From Streptosporangium violaceochromogenes (lineage in GTDB: Bacteria > Actinomycetota > Actinomycetes > Streptosporangiales > Streptosporangiaceae): a DNA stretch of 64,000 nucleotides. Both the position numbers and the translations under genes were made by a program. Shown here piece by piece: positions 24,407 through 36,265 of this stretch. The stretch spans positions 62,001-126,000 of the forward strand of contig NZ_BNBB01000003.1 of the NCBI RefSeq assembly GCF_014654615.1, in the 5' to 3' direction. Positions within the stretch are counted from its first letter, which is position 1. Each line of letters starts with the position of its first letter. The notes below the pieces were generated by a model. That model had not been told where the DNA came from. It saw nothing but the letters and a program-made list of their open reading frames with translations, and did no database searches.

Positions 24407-25669
24407 TCAGGACGGCTCCGCGGACGGCACGGCCTCCCGGGCGACCTCCGGGGCGCGCAGCCCGCGCACCCCCGGCGACAGGAGCGCGGCGAGCGAGGAG
24501 AGCACCACGACCGCCGCGCATCCCAGCAGGGCGGGCCGCGGGCCGGCCGCGATCGCCACCGGCCCGGCCACCATCAGGCCGAGCGGGCCGAACATCAGGG
24601 AGCCGAGGGCGTCGTAGGAGCTGACCCGCGACAGGGAGTCGGCGGGGATCTCCCGCTGCATCGTGGTGTTCCACAGCACACCGAAGACGTCGAAGCAGAC
24701 CCCCATCACGACCGCCCCGGCGACGATCGTCCACAGGGGCGTCCCCAGGCCGAGCAGAAGGTAGGGCAGCGCGGTGGGCAGCGTCAGGAGCGTGCAGAGC
24801 AGGATCGGGCGGCGGGGGCGCAGCCGCAGGGCGACGAGGACGCCGCCGATCATGCCGACCGCCTCACCCGCCAGCACCGCCGACCAGGCCGCGGCGCCGC
24901 CCAGGTGTTCCTTGGCCACCAGCGGCCCGAGCACGCCGTGCGCGGCCTGCACGGCCATCACCAGCACCGAGAACTGGGCGACCACCACCCACAGCCACTG
25001 CCGGGAGACGAACTCGCGCCAGCCGTCGCGCAGGTCGGCGAGAACCGAGTGTCTCCCGGCCGCCGCGCGCTCCGCCGGGGTGAGACGCAGTGCCGCGATG
25101 AGCACGGCCGCGACGGCGAACATGGCGCCGCTGACGGCCAGGGCCCAGCCGCCGCCGAGCAGGACGACCGCGGCGCCGCTCAGGACGACCCCGGCGACGC
25201 GTGAGACGTTGGCGCCCAGACCCAGCAGCGCGTTGGCGGTCTGCAGCCGGTCGGCGGCCACGACGTCGGGGACGATACCGGTCAGGGCGGGAAAGAGGAC
25301 CGCCATCGCGACGCCGGTGAGCGCCGCCGCCGTCACCAGGGCGGGCAGCGGGGTCCATCCGGTCAGCAGCATCGCGGCGAGGCAGGAGAACGCCACCGCG
25401 TTGAGTATCTCGCCGGCCATCATGACCCGCTGCCGGGGCAGCCGGTCGGCGATCACCCCGCCCACGAGCATGAACGCCACCATGGGCAGGGCCTCGGCGG
25501 TCAGGACCACCGACAGCGTCGTGGCGGTGGCCCCCGGCAGCGCGAGGACGCCGAAGGCCAGGGCCACCGGGGCGAACGAGCTGCCCAGCACCGAGACGGT
25601 ACGGGCCACGAGCAGCAGGGCGAAACGCCGATCCCGGAGCATGTCGAGATCGCGCCGGTAGCCGTACAC
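24407..25669 (-). CDS. MFS transporter (EntS-like exporter family)
   Basis: A 420-residue polytopic protein with about twelve hydrophobic helices. The first begins RFALLLVARTVSVLGSSFAP, and the loop between helices 2 and 3 carries the MFS signature GGVIADRLPRQRVMM. The mid-protein loop (RLTPAERAAAGRHSVLADLR, DGWREFVSRQWLW) is the pattern of EntS/MFS_3 exporters. The substrate is not predictable. The GTG at 25669 has AGGAG seven bases before it, overriding a much longer frame that would add an Arg/Pro-rich non-membrane region. It lies alone between the di-iron gene and the DUF11 protein. Confidence 0.9.
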   Translation of the reverse strand: MYGYRRDLDMLRDRRFALLLVARTVSVLGSSFAPVALAFGVLALPGATATTLSVVLTAEALPMVAFMLVGGVIADRLPRQRVMMAGEILNAVAFSCLAAMLLTGWTPLPALVTAAALTGVAMAVLFPALTGIVPDVVAADRLQTANALLGLGANVSRVAGVVLSGAAVVLLGGGWALAVSGAMFAVAAVLIAALRLTPAERAAAGRHSVLADLRDGWREFVSRQWLWVVVAQFSVLVMAVQAAHGVLGPLVAKEHLGGAAAWSAVLAGEAVGMIGGVLVALRLRPRRPILLCTLLTLPTALPYLLLGLGTPLWTIVAGAVVMGVCFDVFGVLWNTTMQREIPADSLSRVSSYDALGSLMFGPLGLMVAGPVAIAAGPRPALLGCAAVVVLSSLAALLSPGVRGLRAPEVAREAVPSAEPS

Positions 25670-25842
25670 GCGCCAACTCCTAGCGGAACGCCGAAAGAGT
25701 CTCCATCCTGCCGTTCCGGGAGTGATATGTCGCGTTAATATTCCCGCCGTCCGGTCACCGGGCCCACCGGCCGCCGGGGGGCCGGACGGCGGTTCCGGCC
25801 GGCCGCCCGGAACCCGGTGGCTCCGCGCGGCCGGCCGGGGTG

Positions 25843-27411
25843 TCACAGCTCGGCGCGCAGTCCCGTCCGCGGGTCGCACTTCGTGCAGCGCGGCGCGGGG
25901 TCGACGCAGACCGTGACGCCGTCGACGTTGTCGGCCGGGTTGAGATCCTTCCAGTCGTTCCTGACGACGGCCCTGTTGACCTTCTTGCCCGTCGCCGTCG
26001 CCTTGGCCTGAATCGTCAGGGTGGCGCTTCCCCCCTGGATGAGTCCTCCCAACGCCCACCTCCCGTTCTTCAGGTCGTAGGTGCCGCCCATGGGCGCCCA
26101 CGTGACCACGGAGAGCCCCGGCGGCAGCACGTCGTCGACGTAGACGTTGGAGGCGCGGCTGGGCCCGCTGTTGCGCACGGTCAGCCGGTAGGTGATGGTC
26201 TGGCCGACGGTGACCCGGGTCAGGTCCGCCGTCTTGGTCAGCGTCAGGTCGACGGCGGGGTTCACCGCGGTGGCCACGTCGTTGGAGGGGGAGACCAGGG
26301 GCTCGGGGTCGGGGCCGAGCCGGTTCTCGTAGGAGACGGAGGCCCGGTTGAGCCACCGCTCACCGGCCCCGTCACGATTGGCCCGGACCTGGAACTCCAC
26401 CGTGGTACCGTCCGGCAGCCCGGCGGTGTTGGGCAGCCGGCCGGCCGCCGATCCGGTCGCGCCGTCACCCAGCGCGAAGGAGACCGTCTTGGTCGCGGGA
26501 TCGAACTCGGCCTGGTCGTCACCCGGTTCGTCGGTCTTTCGCCCGCTGTTGGGGCCGTCCACGACGCGCAGCGTGCCGGGCACGTAGGACAGTCCGGCGG
26601 GAAGGGGGTCGGTGAGACGGGTGTTCTCCGCCACCCCGCCGCCCTCGTTCTTGACGGTCACCCGGTAGGTGAGCACGTCCCCGACCTCGTACGGCCCGAG
26701 GGGGATCGCGGCCTTGGCGACGGTGACGCAGGGAGCGGTGCCGAAGAAGACGTCGTCCAGGAAGTTGCCGATCCCCGGGTTCCCTCCGGCCGCGGAGATG
26801 GAGCGGAAGGCGAACCTGGTCGTGGTCTGGCCGTCCGGCACCGTGTAGACGCCGCTGTAGGTGCCCCACGCCCCGGTACCGTCGGACATGGTCTTCTGCT
26901 CCACCGGCGCGCCGGGCGCGCCGATGTCCAGCGCCATCGTGTCGACGCCCAGGCGGCCGCGGTGCGACAGCCGCCAGTACAGCTTCGCCCCTGGCGTGGT
27001 CGGCTGGTCCTGGTAGAGGGTGGAGACCTGGTTGGCGTTCAGCTCGGCGAACTGACGGCCCTCGGCGGGCGGGGTGGTGGTGGGGTTGGGCGGGCCGGTC
27101 CACAGCTCGATCATGTGATCGCCGGCGGTGGTCCGCCAGCCCGGCACCGCGTTCGGCCCGGACTGCGAGGCGTCGGGGAAGAACCCGACCGGGCCACCGG
27201 TGACGATCGGCTGCTCGAAGCCGCCGTTGGTCAGCGCCACCCGCGCCGGGCAGGAGACCTGCGCGGCACGCGGGGCCGGCCGGACCCGCTCGGCCCCCGC
27301 CTGCCCGGCCCACGCGGGGCCGGCCTGGAGCGTGGTGAACAGCGGTAGCGGCCCGGTCAGCATCGCCAGCGCGGCGACCGGGTAACACATCCGTCGGATG
27401 TGTCTCATCAT
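25843..27411 (-). CDS. Secreted DUF11-repeat surface protein
   Basis: 522 residues. After a signal peptide (MMRHIRRMCYPVAALAMLTG, cleavage near AWA) comes a carbohydrate-binding-like beta domain (LTNGGFEQPIV, then AVPGWRTTAGDHMIELW and FADDVF-like NFLDDVFFGTAPC). Two DUF11 modules follow: one with YEVGDVLTYRVTVKNEGGGV, LTDPLPAGLSYVPG, and one with VTVGQTITYRLTVRNSGPSR, VDDVLPPGLSVV. DUF11 proteins form extracellular stalks. The C-terminus has several Cys (VCVDPAPRCTKCDP) and no sorting signal. The ATG at 27411 follows GAGAGGAC. A broken paralogue lies at 47736-47894. Confidence 0.85.
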   Translation of the reverse strand: MMRHIRRMCYPVAALAMLTGPLPLFTTLQAGPAWAGQAGAERVRPAPRAAQVSCPARVALTNGGFEQPIVTGGPVGFFPDASQSGPNAVPGWRTTAGDHMIELWTGPPNPTTTPPAEGRQFAELNANQVSTLYQDQPTTPGAKLYWRLSHRGRLGVDTMALDIGAPGAPVEQKTMSDGTGAWGTYSGVYTVPDGQTTTRFAFRSISAAGGNPGIGNFLDDVFFGTAPCVTVAKAAIPLGPYEVGDVLTYRVTVKNEGGGVAENTRLTDPLPAGLSYVPGTLRVVDGPNSGRKTDEPGDDQAEFDPATKTVSFALGDGATGSAAGRLPNTAGLPDGTTVEFQVRANRDGAGERWLNRASVSYENRLGPDPEPLVSPSNDVATAVNPAVDLTLTKTADLTRVTVGQTITYRLTVRNSGPSRASNVYVDDVLPPGLSVVTWAPMGGTYDLKNGRWALGGLIQGGSATLTIQAKATATGKKVNRAVVRNDWKDLNPADNVDGVTVCVDPAPRCTKCDPRTGLRAEL

Positions 27412-27720
27412 CGACGTCCTCTCCTGCGAAAACGGATCGCTAAAGTCCGCCAGGCCGTACGGACCCGGCACTGGCACCTGAACGGCAGGTTTTCCCGGCG
27501 CCGGGAAGGAGAGGGCACGACACGTGCGCGAGCGGGCAGTGCCGTTCCACATACTTGGCGGGACGTTTACCGGCAGGGACGCGCCGGAGGGCAGACGATG
27601 AGGCCCGGGCCGGCCGTCCCGGGCGGGGACGGTGGCCCCGGGGCGTGAGGGGGCGTGGGGGGCGTGACGGCGCGGCGTCCCGGGGGCCGGAGCGCCCGGC
27701 CGGAGACGTCACCGAGGGGC
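27412..27720. other. Intergenic, no gene recognised
   Basis: 309 bp of very GC-rich sequence; no frame with protein-like composition. The last part is downstream of the methionine-synthase-like remnant. Confidence 0.45.
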
Positions 27721-28018
27721 TCAGACCCCCAGCGCCCGGGCGGGGTCGGGCTCTCCGGCGAGCTGGACGTAGAAGTTGCCGGCCCGGAGCCGGAACAGAG
27801 CGGGCAGCAGCCCGGCGTAGTCGACGTCCAGGCTGTGGGTGGAGTCCTGGTCGCCACCGGGGCAGGTGTGCACGCCGATCATCGTGTCGGCGACGGCCTC
27901 GGCCTGCCGGGCGGCCAGGTCGGCGTCGCCGATCCGGCCGGCGGCGTGGTCGGCGAGCGCGGTCAGCAGCGCGGGGGCCGGGGGACGCTGCCGATCGCTT
28001 CGGTGGGGATTCCCATGC
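27721..28018 (-). pseudogene. Remnant of a MetE-like (methionine synthase II family) gene
   Basis: The minus strand begins MGIPTEAIGSVPRPP, the usual N-terminus of short MetE-fold proteins, then shifts frame in a C-rich run near 27975. It continues LLTALADHAAGRIGDADL, jumps to IGVHTCPGGDQDSTHSLDVD and ends YAGLLPALFRLRAGNFYVQL and AGEPDPARALGV. The middle third of the ~340-residue family is deleted. The HTCPGGD segment carries zinc-ligand residues of this fold. The gene is dead by both frameshift and deletion. Confidence 0.75.
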
Positions 28019-28123
28019 CGCGAGGATAGATAACGATCCGAATCGGATCAATCACTCTCTGAAATGTCCCCTCCCGGATCGAGTCGGCCTCCGGCGCGGG
28101 AGCGAATGGCCGGCCGGGGGCGA

Positions 28124-28765
28124 TCAGGGGCGGCGCGCGACACCCAGCACGTGGGCGACGTGGTCGAAGTCGGACCGGTCGAGCCCGTCGAGGACGAACC
28201 CGGCCGCGGCGACGGCGCCCACCGGGTCGCGGGCCGGGCGGCAGCCGCCGGCGGCGCGCGCCCAGAGGGGGCCGACGAGCCGCTGGGCCAGCGCCACAAG
28301 GGGGTGGCAGGAGCGCACGTGCTCGTAGAAGCGGAGCTCCCCGCCGCGCCTGAGCACCCGCGCGATCTCCTGGAGGGTCCGCTCCGGCCGCGGGGCCGAG
28401 CACAGAGTGAGCGAGCAGATCACCACGTCCACGGACTCCGCGGGGACGGGAAGGTCGTCGAGCGCGCCGGGCACCACGCGGACGGGCACGCGCGCGTCCC
28501 GGCTCCCCCGGCGCGCGGTGTCGCACAGGTCCGCCTGGGGCTCCACTGCGGTGATCTCATGAACCTCAGGGGGATAGAGCGCGAACTTCACCCCGTCGCC
28601 GGCGCCGATCTCCACCACGACCCCCGACAGCCCCCGCATCAGGAACTCCCTGGCGAGGGTGGGGCGCGAGCCGTGGCGGACCGGGCGCGGGTGGTGGAAC
28701 TGCTCCATGCCCGGCCCGAGATCCGAGCGGGTATCGGGGGGACGGTCGTCGTTCACGGTGATCAT
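28124..28765 (-). CDS. Class I SAM-dependent methyltransferase
   Basis: 213 residues with the Methyltransf_11 pattern: motif I VVVEIGAGDGVKFALYP, acidic end of strand 2 in ITAVEPQ, post-motif ALDDLPVPAESVDVVICSLTL, and motif III LRRGGELRFYEHVRS. The substrate is unknown; the FYEHVRS ending of motif III is common in methyltransferases acting on lipid-linked or small-molecule substrates. The ATG at 28765 has AAGGA seven bases upstream; the longer frame is not supported. It is divergent from the APC permease, with a dyad between them. Confidence 0.85.
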   Translation of the reverse strand: MITVNDDRPPDTRSDLGPGMEQFHHPRPVRHGSRPTLAREFLMRGLSGVVVEIGAGDGVKFALYPPEVHEITAVEPQADLCDTARRGSRDARVPVRVVPGALDDLPVPAESVDVVICSLTLCSAPRPERTLQEIARVLRRGGELRFYEHVRSCHPLVALAQRLVGPLWARAAGGCRPARDPVGAVAAAGFVLDGLDRSDFDHVAHVLGVARRP

Positions 28766-28886
28766 CGGCAATCCTTCGTGGGCTTTGCTTCGACTATCCC
28801 CACCCCGGAAGGCTCCGCGCCCTTTCTTGACGCCTCCTCTACGGGGTGCCGTCCAATCAGGGCGTGATCCTGACGCGGGCGACCTG

Positions 28887-28899
28887 TCGTGAATCACGA
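28887..28899. promoter_or_regulatory. Dyad TCGTGA-A-TCACGA between divergent genes
   Basis: A perfect 6-bp inverted repeat around one base, located between the methyltransferase and permease starts, with a further ATTCGTGA half site about 10 bp downstream. It could serve either promoter. Confidence 0.4.
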
Positions 28900-29015
28900 T
28901 GGATGTACGGGATTCGTGAAGATAGTGCCCTTCCGCGTCAAGAATGTGGAGGTGGGCGCCGGAGGATGGGTTTTCCCGCGTGACGATGAGGAGGTTATCC
29001 CTCACAGGAGGACCG

Positions 29016-30839
29016 ATGTCCGCAGTGACGACCCCCGCCGCGGTGCCGGCGTCCCAGCAGCCCCCCGCCGCCGGCGACAGACACCGGCTGACCGTGATCG
29101 GCGGCCTGGCCGCGCTCTCCCTCGACGCCATGGCCTCGGTGGCGTACGGCCCCGAGGCGATCGTGCTGGTCCTCGCCCTCGCGGGCGGCGCCGGCCTCGG
29201 GTTCACCCTGCCCGTCACGCTGACCATCGCCGCGCTGCTGGCCGTACTGACCCTCTCCTACCGGCAGGTCATCGCCGCCTTCCCCGAGGGCGGAGGCGCG
29301 TACGGCGTGGCCACGACCCACCTGGGGCGCGGGGCCGGCCTGGTCGCCGGGGCGAGCCTGATCATCGACTACGTGCTCAACGTGGCGGTGTCGGTGGCCG
29401 CCGGGGTCGCGGCGCTCACCTCCGCCTTCCCCGGGCTGCTGCCGTACACCGTCTGGCTCTGCCTCGCGGTCCTGGCCCTGATCACGGGGATCAACCTCAG
29501 GGGCATCGCGCACAGCGCCCGCGCGTTCGTTGCCCCCACGGTGATCTACGTCGGCGCGCTGCTCCTGGTGATCGTGGCCGGGCTGATCCGCACCGAACCG
29601 GCGGCGGTCGCCGAGCACGCGGCGCAGGCGCGAAACCTCCAGGCGGTCGGCGTCCTGCTGCTGCTCAAGGCGTTCGCCAACGGCTGCGCCTCGCTCACCG
29701 GCGTCGAGGCCATCGCCAACGCCGTCCCCTCGTTCAGAAGACCCCGCGTCAGGCGCGCGCAGAACGCGGAGGTCGCGCTCGGCGCGCTGCTCGCGGTCAT
29801 GCTGATCGGCATCGCCGTGCTGATCGAGAAGTTCGCCGTCGTGCCCGCCGAGGGCGTGACCGTGCTCGCCCAGGTCACCCGGGCGGCGCTCGGCGACGGG
29901 CCGCTGTTCTACCTGGTGCAGTTCTCCACCGTGGTGCTGCTCGCGCTGGCGGCCAACACCTCCTTCGGCGGCCTGCCCGTGCTGGCCCGGCTCCTGGCCG
30001 CGGACAACAACCTGCCGCACGTGTTCACGCTGCGCGCCGACCGGCACGTGCACCGGTACGGCATCGCCTTCCTGACCCTCACCTCGGCCGTCCTGCTCGT
30101 GGCGGCACGGGGGGACATGAACCTCCTGGTGCCGCTCTTCGCGATCGGCGTCTTCGTCGGCTTCACCCTCTCCCAGGCCGGGATGGTCAGGCACTGGATC
30201 GCCGACCGGCCCGCCGGGTGGCGGTGGCGCGCGGCGCTCAACGGGTTCGGCGCGCTGCTGACCTGCGTCGCCGCGGTCGTCGTCACGATCTCGAAGTTCA
30301 CCGAGGGCGGCTGGCTGATCGTGGTCGCGCTCCCGCTGACGGTGCTCGGCATGACATGGGTCAACCGCTCCTACGCCCGCATCGGCGAGCGCCTGGAACT
30401 CGGCAGGACCCCCACTCCGCCCCGGCCCCGGCGTTCCCTCGTGGTCGTCCCGGTGCACGCGGTCAACCGGCTCACCCGCGACGCCCTGGCCGCGGCGCTG
30501 TCGCTCGGCGACCGGGTCGTGGCGGTCAACGTCACCCACCCCGAGGACGAACCGGAGGCCCGCCGGCTCGTCCAGGAGTGGGAGCGCTGGCACCCCGAGG
30601 TCGAGTTCGTGCAGCTCTTCGACGCCCACCGGCGCCTGGGCGAGCCCCTGATCGGCTATCTGCGGCGGGTGCCGGAGACCCATGTGTTCGTGCTCATCCC
30701 CGAGGTCGAGCCCGAGCACGCCTGGCAGCGGGTGCTGCAGAACCAGCGCGGCGCCGTACTGGCCAGGGCGCTGCGGCGCCGTACCGACGCGGTGGTCTGC
30801 CGCATGCGTTTCCGTGTCGGAGCGGACGCGGCCCCCTGA
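29016..30839 (+). CDS. APC-superfamily permease, KimA-like
   Basis: A 607-residue membrane protein. The first helices carry GGLAALSLDAMASVAYGPEA, the KimA/YdaO-type signature. About twelve helices end near residue 455, and a cytosolic C-terminal domain of ~140 residues (RRSLVVVPVHAVNRLTRDAL, VAVNVTHPEDEPEAR, VFVLIPEVEPEHAW) follows, the architecture of KimA potassium importers, which are controlled by c-di-AMP in Bacillus. Amino-acid transport cannot be excluded. CACAGGAGG precedes the ATG at 29016. I looked for a ydaO-type riboswitch upstream and saw none. Confidence 0.85.
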   Translation: MSAVTTPAAVPASQQPPAAGDRHRLTVIGGLAALSLDAMASVAYGPEAIVLVLALAGGAGLGFTLPVTLTIAALLAVLTLSYRQVIAAFPEGGGAYGVATTHLGRGAGLVAGASLIIDYVLNVAVSVAAGVAALTSAFPGLLPYTVWLCLAVLALITGINLRGIAHSARAFVAPTVIYVGALLLVIVAGLIRTEPAAVAEHAAQARNLQAVGVLLLLKAFANGCASLTGVEAIANAVPSFRRPRVRRAQNAEVALGALLAVMLIGIAVLIEKFAVVPAEGVTVLAQVTRAALGDGPLFYLVQFSTVVLLALAANTSFGGLPVLARLLAADNNLPHVFTLRADRHVHRYGIAFLTLTSAVLLVAARGDMNLLVPLFAIGVFVGFTLSQAGMVRHWIADRPAGWRWRAALNGFGALLTCVAAVVVTISKFTEGGWLIVVALPLTVLGMTWVNRSYARIGERLELGRTPTPPRPRRSLVVVPVHAVNRLTRDALAAALSLGDRVVAVNVTHPEDEPEARRLVQEWERWHPEVEFVQLFDAHRRLGEPLIGYLRRVPETHVFVLIPEVEPEHAWQRVLQNQRGAVLARALRRRTDAVVCRMRFRVGADAAP

Positions 30840-30896
30840 GAGGCCGGGGCCGGGCCCGAACCCGGGTCGCGGGGACCGGCGCCGGGTGGTCTGCCG

Positions 30897-31868
30897 TCAG
30901 GCGTCCGGCCGCTCGGCGGGATCGCGCGGGCGGAGCAGGTGGTTGAGGTCGTCGAGACCGGGCGGCTTCGGGGCGCCGGGCTCGGCCGCCGACCGCGCGG
31001 AGATCGCCGCGCCGCCTCCGGCGGACCCCGCCCCGGCCTCGGCGGGGGAGGAGGTGTGCGGGACGGGGCCGGAAGTGGGCTGGGTCGTCGGCGGGGCGGT
31101 GGCCTCGGTCGCGGCCCGGGTGGCGCGGTCGAAGAAGCGCAGGAGCTCGACGGGGAAGGGCATGACCAGGGTGGAGTTCTTCTCGGCCGCGACCTCCACC
31201 ACCGTCTGCAGCAGTCGTAACTGCATGGCTGCAGGCGTATCGGACATGATGGCCGAGGCGTCGGCGAGCTTACGCGCGGCCTGGAACTCACCGTCGGCGG
31301 TGATCACACGGGCGCGCCGTTCCCGCTCGGCCTCGGCCTGCCGGGACATGGAGCGTTTCATGGACTCGGGAAGCTGGACGTCCTTGATCTCCACCCGGTC
31401 GATGTGCACGCCCCAGCCGAGCGCGGGACTGTCGATCATGATCTCCAGGCCCCGGTGCAGCTCCTCGCGGTTGGACAGCAGGTCGTCCAGCTCGCTCTTG
31501 CCGATGATCGAGCGCAGCGAGGTCTGCGCCACCTGCGCGACCGCGAAGAGATAGTCCTGCACCTCGATCGTGGCCTTCATCGGGTCGCTCACCCGGAAGT
31601 AGACGACGGCGTCGACCCGCACCGAGACGTTGTCCCGCGTGATGCCCTCCTGGGTGGGCACCGGCATGGTGACGATCTGGACGTTGACCTTCTTCAGCCG
31701 GTCGGCGAGAGGGATGAGAACGGCCAGCCCCGGCCGGAGCACCTGCCGCCGGGCCTTTCCGAAGCGGAAGACGACTCCTCTTTCGACCTGGTTGATCACT
31801 CTGACGCCGCCCAGCACCACCCAGCCGACGGCGATGCCGAGAACCCCGGACACGACATAGGTCCACAT
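30897..31868 (-). CDS. SPFH/Band 7 (slipin, stomatin-like) membrane protein
   Basis: 323 residues: one N-terminal membrane helix (YVVSGVLGIAVGWVVLGGV), then the Band 7 domain with VERGVVFRFGKARRQVLRPG, TRDNVSVRVDAVVYFRVSDP, SLRSIIGKSELDDLLSNREE and GVHIDRVEIKDVQLPESMKR, then an Ala/Glu-rich coiled coil (SRQAEAERERRARVITADGE) and a Pro/Ser-rich tail. Slipins oligomerise at the membrane and organise microdomains. They are often paired with a NfeD protein, but none is adjacent here. The second ATG (31868) is favoured over 31874 because AAAGGA is correctly spaced only for it. Confidence 0.9.
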   Translation of the reverse strand: MWTYVVSGVLGIAVGWVVLGGVRVINQVERGVVFRFGKARRQVLRPGLAVLIPLADRLKKVNVQIVTMPVPTQEGITRDNVSVRVDAVVYFRVSDPMKATIEVQDYLFAVAQVAQTSLRSIIGKSELDDLLSNREELHRGLEIMIDSPALGWGVHIDRVEIKDVQLPESMKRSMSRQAEAERERRARVITADGEFQAARKLADASAIMSDTPAAMQLRLLQTVVEVAAEKNSTLVMPFPVELLRFFDRATRAATEATAPPTTQPTSGPVPHTSSPAEAGAGSAGGGAAISARSAAEPGAPKPPGLDDLNHLLRPRDPAERPDA

Positions 31869-32052
31869 GTTCATCCTTTCCGCATCGAGGCTAGATCCGA
31901 TCACCCGCGGCGGACAGGGGAGCGGGACGCGAACGCGTCGGAAAGGCGTCAAGACCCGCCGGGAACGGCCGGGCGAGGCCACTTTCGGCCAACCCCCCGG
32001 TGGGGGCGCATAAGTCCGTGCGATATCCCCCGAACAGAGATCATGATGCAGT

Positions 32053-32082
32053 ACCTTAAGTCTCTATATCGTTACCGTAAGT
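32053..32082 (+). promoter_or_regulatory. Direct repeat ACCKTAAGT upstream of geosmin synthase
   Basis: ACCTTAAGT at 32053-32061 and ACCGTAAGT at 32074-32082, 21 bp apart (two helical turns), 39 bp before the geosmin synthase start. The region is AT-rich for this genome. A 13-codon frame (MMQYLKSLYRYRK, 32043-32084) overlaps both copies. Confidence 0.5.
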
Positions 32083-32084
32083 AA

Positions 32085-34415
<2,331 letters not shown>

Positions 34416-34469
34416 CCGGCCGCCCACGGCGGACCCCCTGGCGAACCTCCGCTCCAGGAGGGAAGACGA

Positions 34470-34495
34470 GCCCGGGGCCGGAAACGGCCCCGGGC
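34470..34495 (+). terminator. Terminator after geosmin synthase
   Basis: Perfect 11-bp stem, GCCCGGGGCCG (34470-34480) and CGGCCCCGGGC (34485-34495), with a GAAA tetraloop, 55 bp after the geosmin synthase stop. Confidence 0.85.
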
Positions 34496-35052
34496 TTCGT
34501 CGTGTGCGCCGGACCCCGTCCTCTCCCGTCCCCCGCGCCCGTCCCCCGTGCCGTCTCCGACCCGGCGTATCCGCCCCGCCCCCCTGCGCCCAAGTCCGGC
34601 TCGGGTCCGGCCCAGGTCCGGGCACGGTGAGGCCGTCTCCCGTCCCCCGGCCCGGCCACGGCGCGAATCGTTTAGTTCCCAACTGATTTCCGTGCCTCCC
34701 CGGACGCCATTCCCAGGGGAAAGAAGGCGGCTGCGGCGCACGTAATCCCGCTCTTCCTCGGGTCGCCGTCACGGCGCGTGATGCAACGGATCAAAAACGT
34801 TGCCGAATGCCGGATCGACAGGACCGAAAACCGCTTTGCCCGTTAATTTATGAATCGTATAGATCGGGGCCCTCGGTGGGGTTAACCTAGGATTTAATTC
34901 GCGGTAAGAGACCGTGTTAGTCCCTTTTTGCCCAGGCCAGCGGGCGGGCACGGTCCAATGATGTGTGGTGGAGATTTTCTGCCGGTCACGCTGCACGGCG
35001 AAAGAGCACCAAGGCTCGACCTGCTCATTTCTCTCCATGGAAGGTGCCATAA
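34496..35052. other. Intergenic, no gene recognised
   Basis: No protein-like frame. GC content falls in 34780-34960 (ATTTATGAATCG, GATTTAATTCGCGG), where the promoter of the secreted protein at 35053 probably lies. Confidence 0.45.
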
Positions 35053-35943
35053 ATGACGTTTCCACGTGTCTGTGTGGTCGCGGCATCCGTGTCGCTGGCA
35101 TTGCTCGCCCTGACCACTCAGGAAGTGCTCCCCACACCCTCCCAGACGGGCGACGTTCCCACCGCGCCACTTCAGGGAGACGGAGCCCTCGCCTCGGCGT
35201 CCCGGGGAAGCGAGGTCCTCGCGGCGTCGTCCCACAAGCTCAAGCCGACCGTCACCAGGCCCGTGGCGGTGATGAGAAGGTACATGGCCCCCGGACGCGG
35301 GGTGAGGATCTCGGAGGCGTCGAAGGTCTGGATCGGCAGCCCGTCGGCCACCCCGACGAGCGCCTTCCGCGTCAGGGGAATCCTGGGATTCGGCCCCGGC
35401 AGGATCGTGGGGGGCGAGATCGTCCGCACCACCGCCAGCGGAAAGAGGTTCCGGTTCCGCGTCGCCTCCGGCGTCACCTACGGCTCGGGCGGGGCGTGGT
35501 CGCACATGCTCCCGCCGGGGAAGAGATGGGCGGTCAGCTCGTCCCTGAGGCTCAAGCCGTACCAGCTCTCCGAGCAGAACATCGACATCTTCGAGCCCGC
35601 GGCCCTGCAGAAGGTCCTGACGACCACCCGGAGCGTCACCCCCGGCCAGGTCGTCAACGGGGCCCCCACCACCCGCCACGCCGGCGTCATCCCGGTGAAG
35701 GCGCTGTGCGCGGTCTCCATGGCCTGCCGGGAGACCCTCGGCAGCTCGAACGCCTACAACATCTCCTGGCAGATCTGGGTGAACCGCAGGGGCCACATCG
35801 TCCGGGTGTTCACCCGATGGGCGCAGGCTCCCGGCAAGGGCGGGCCCGGCGGCGGGTCCGAGGTCAACACCTACTACGGCTACTGGGGCTCCAAGGTCAC
35901 GATCAAGGCTCCCCTCCCGAACGAGGTCGCCAGGGTGAGCTGA
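35053..35943 (+). CDS. Secreted hypothetical protein, LppX/LprG-like pattern
   Basis: 296 residues with a signal peptide (MTFPRVCVVAASVSLALLAL). The mature part has alternating beta strands: FRVRGILGFGPGRIVGGEIV, GKRFRFRVASGVTYG, MLPPGKRWAVSSSLRLKPYQ, then VVNGAPTTRHAGVIPVKALC and NISWQIWVNRRGHIVRVFTR. This order (model glycolipid-binding cup with a TRHY-like segment) resembles the LppX/LprAFG lipid-carrier fold of actinobacteria, but there is no lipobox and I regard the match as tentative. The Cys pair (ALCAVSMACRE) may form a disulphide. ATG at 35053; terminator hairpin downstream. Confidence 0.6.
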   Translation: MTFPRVCVVAASVSLALLALTTQEVLPTPSQTGDVPTAPLQGDGALASASRGSEVLAASSHKLKPTVTRPVAVMRRYMAPGRGVRISEASKVWIGSPSATPTSAFRVRGILGFGPGRIVGGEIVRTTASGKRFRFRVASGVTYGSGGAWSHMLPPGKRWAVSSSLRLKPYQLSEQNIDIFEPAALQKVLTTTRSVTPGQVVNGAPTTRHAGVIPVKALCAVSMACRETLGSSNAYNISWQIWVNRRGHIVRVFTRWAQAPGKGGPGGGSEVNTYYGYWGSKVTIKAPLPNEVARVS

Positions 35944-36133
35944 CGGGCCCGGAGGTTCGCGCCCTTCCGGCGCCGGTCGCGCGGCGGCCGTACACCAGGT
36001 CGCGCACCGGCCGCGCGGCGGGCGAAAGGGCCGGGTTCCCGGCCCCGCCGGTGATCACCGACGGCCAGGACACCCATCTACTTTCCGCCCTGAATCCGCC
36101 CAAGACGGCATGAAGCGGAAAGCACTCCGACTC

Positions 36134-36163
36134 GGGAGCGGCCCGCTGGGACGGGCCGCTCCC
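36134..36163 (+). terminator. Terminator hairpin
   Basis: Perfect 12-bp stem GGGAGCGGCCCG / CGGGCCGCTCCC with a 6-base loop, between the secreted protein and CapA genes. Confidence 0.75.
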
Positions 36164-36265
36164 GTTCAACCGGCGCCGAAGGCCCAAAGGCCCCCCGCGC
36201 GCGGACCTTGGCCTCTGGGCCGCACCCCCGCCGCGGCGGTCGGCTGGAAGCCGGGGGTGAGAGCG

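Noticed and set aside
28766..29015. ydaO (c-di-AMP) riboswitch upstream of the KimA-like permease
   Set aside because: I looked for the conserved two-pseudoknot pattern and saw only a short dyad; the leader is too short and unlike the motif.
28889..30946. 685-codon plus frame overlapping the APC permease
   Set aside because: Arg/Pro/Gly-rich translation with no domain; the other frame encodes the permease with a proper ribosome site.
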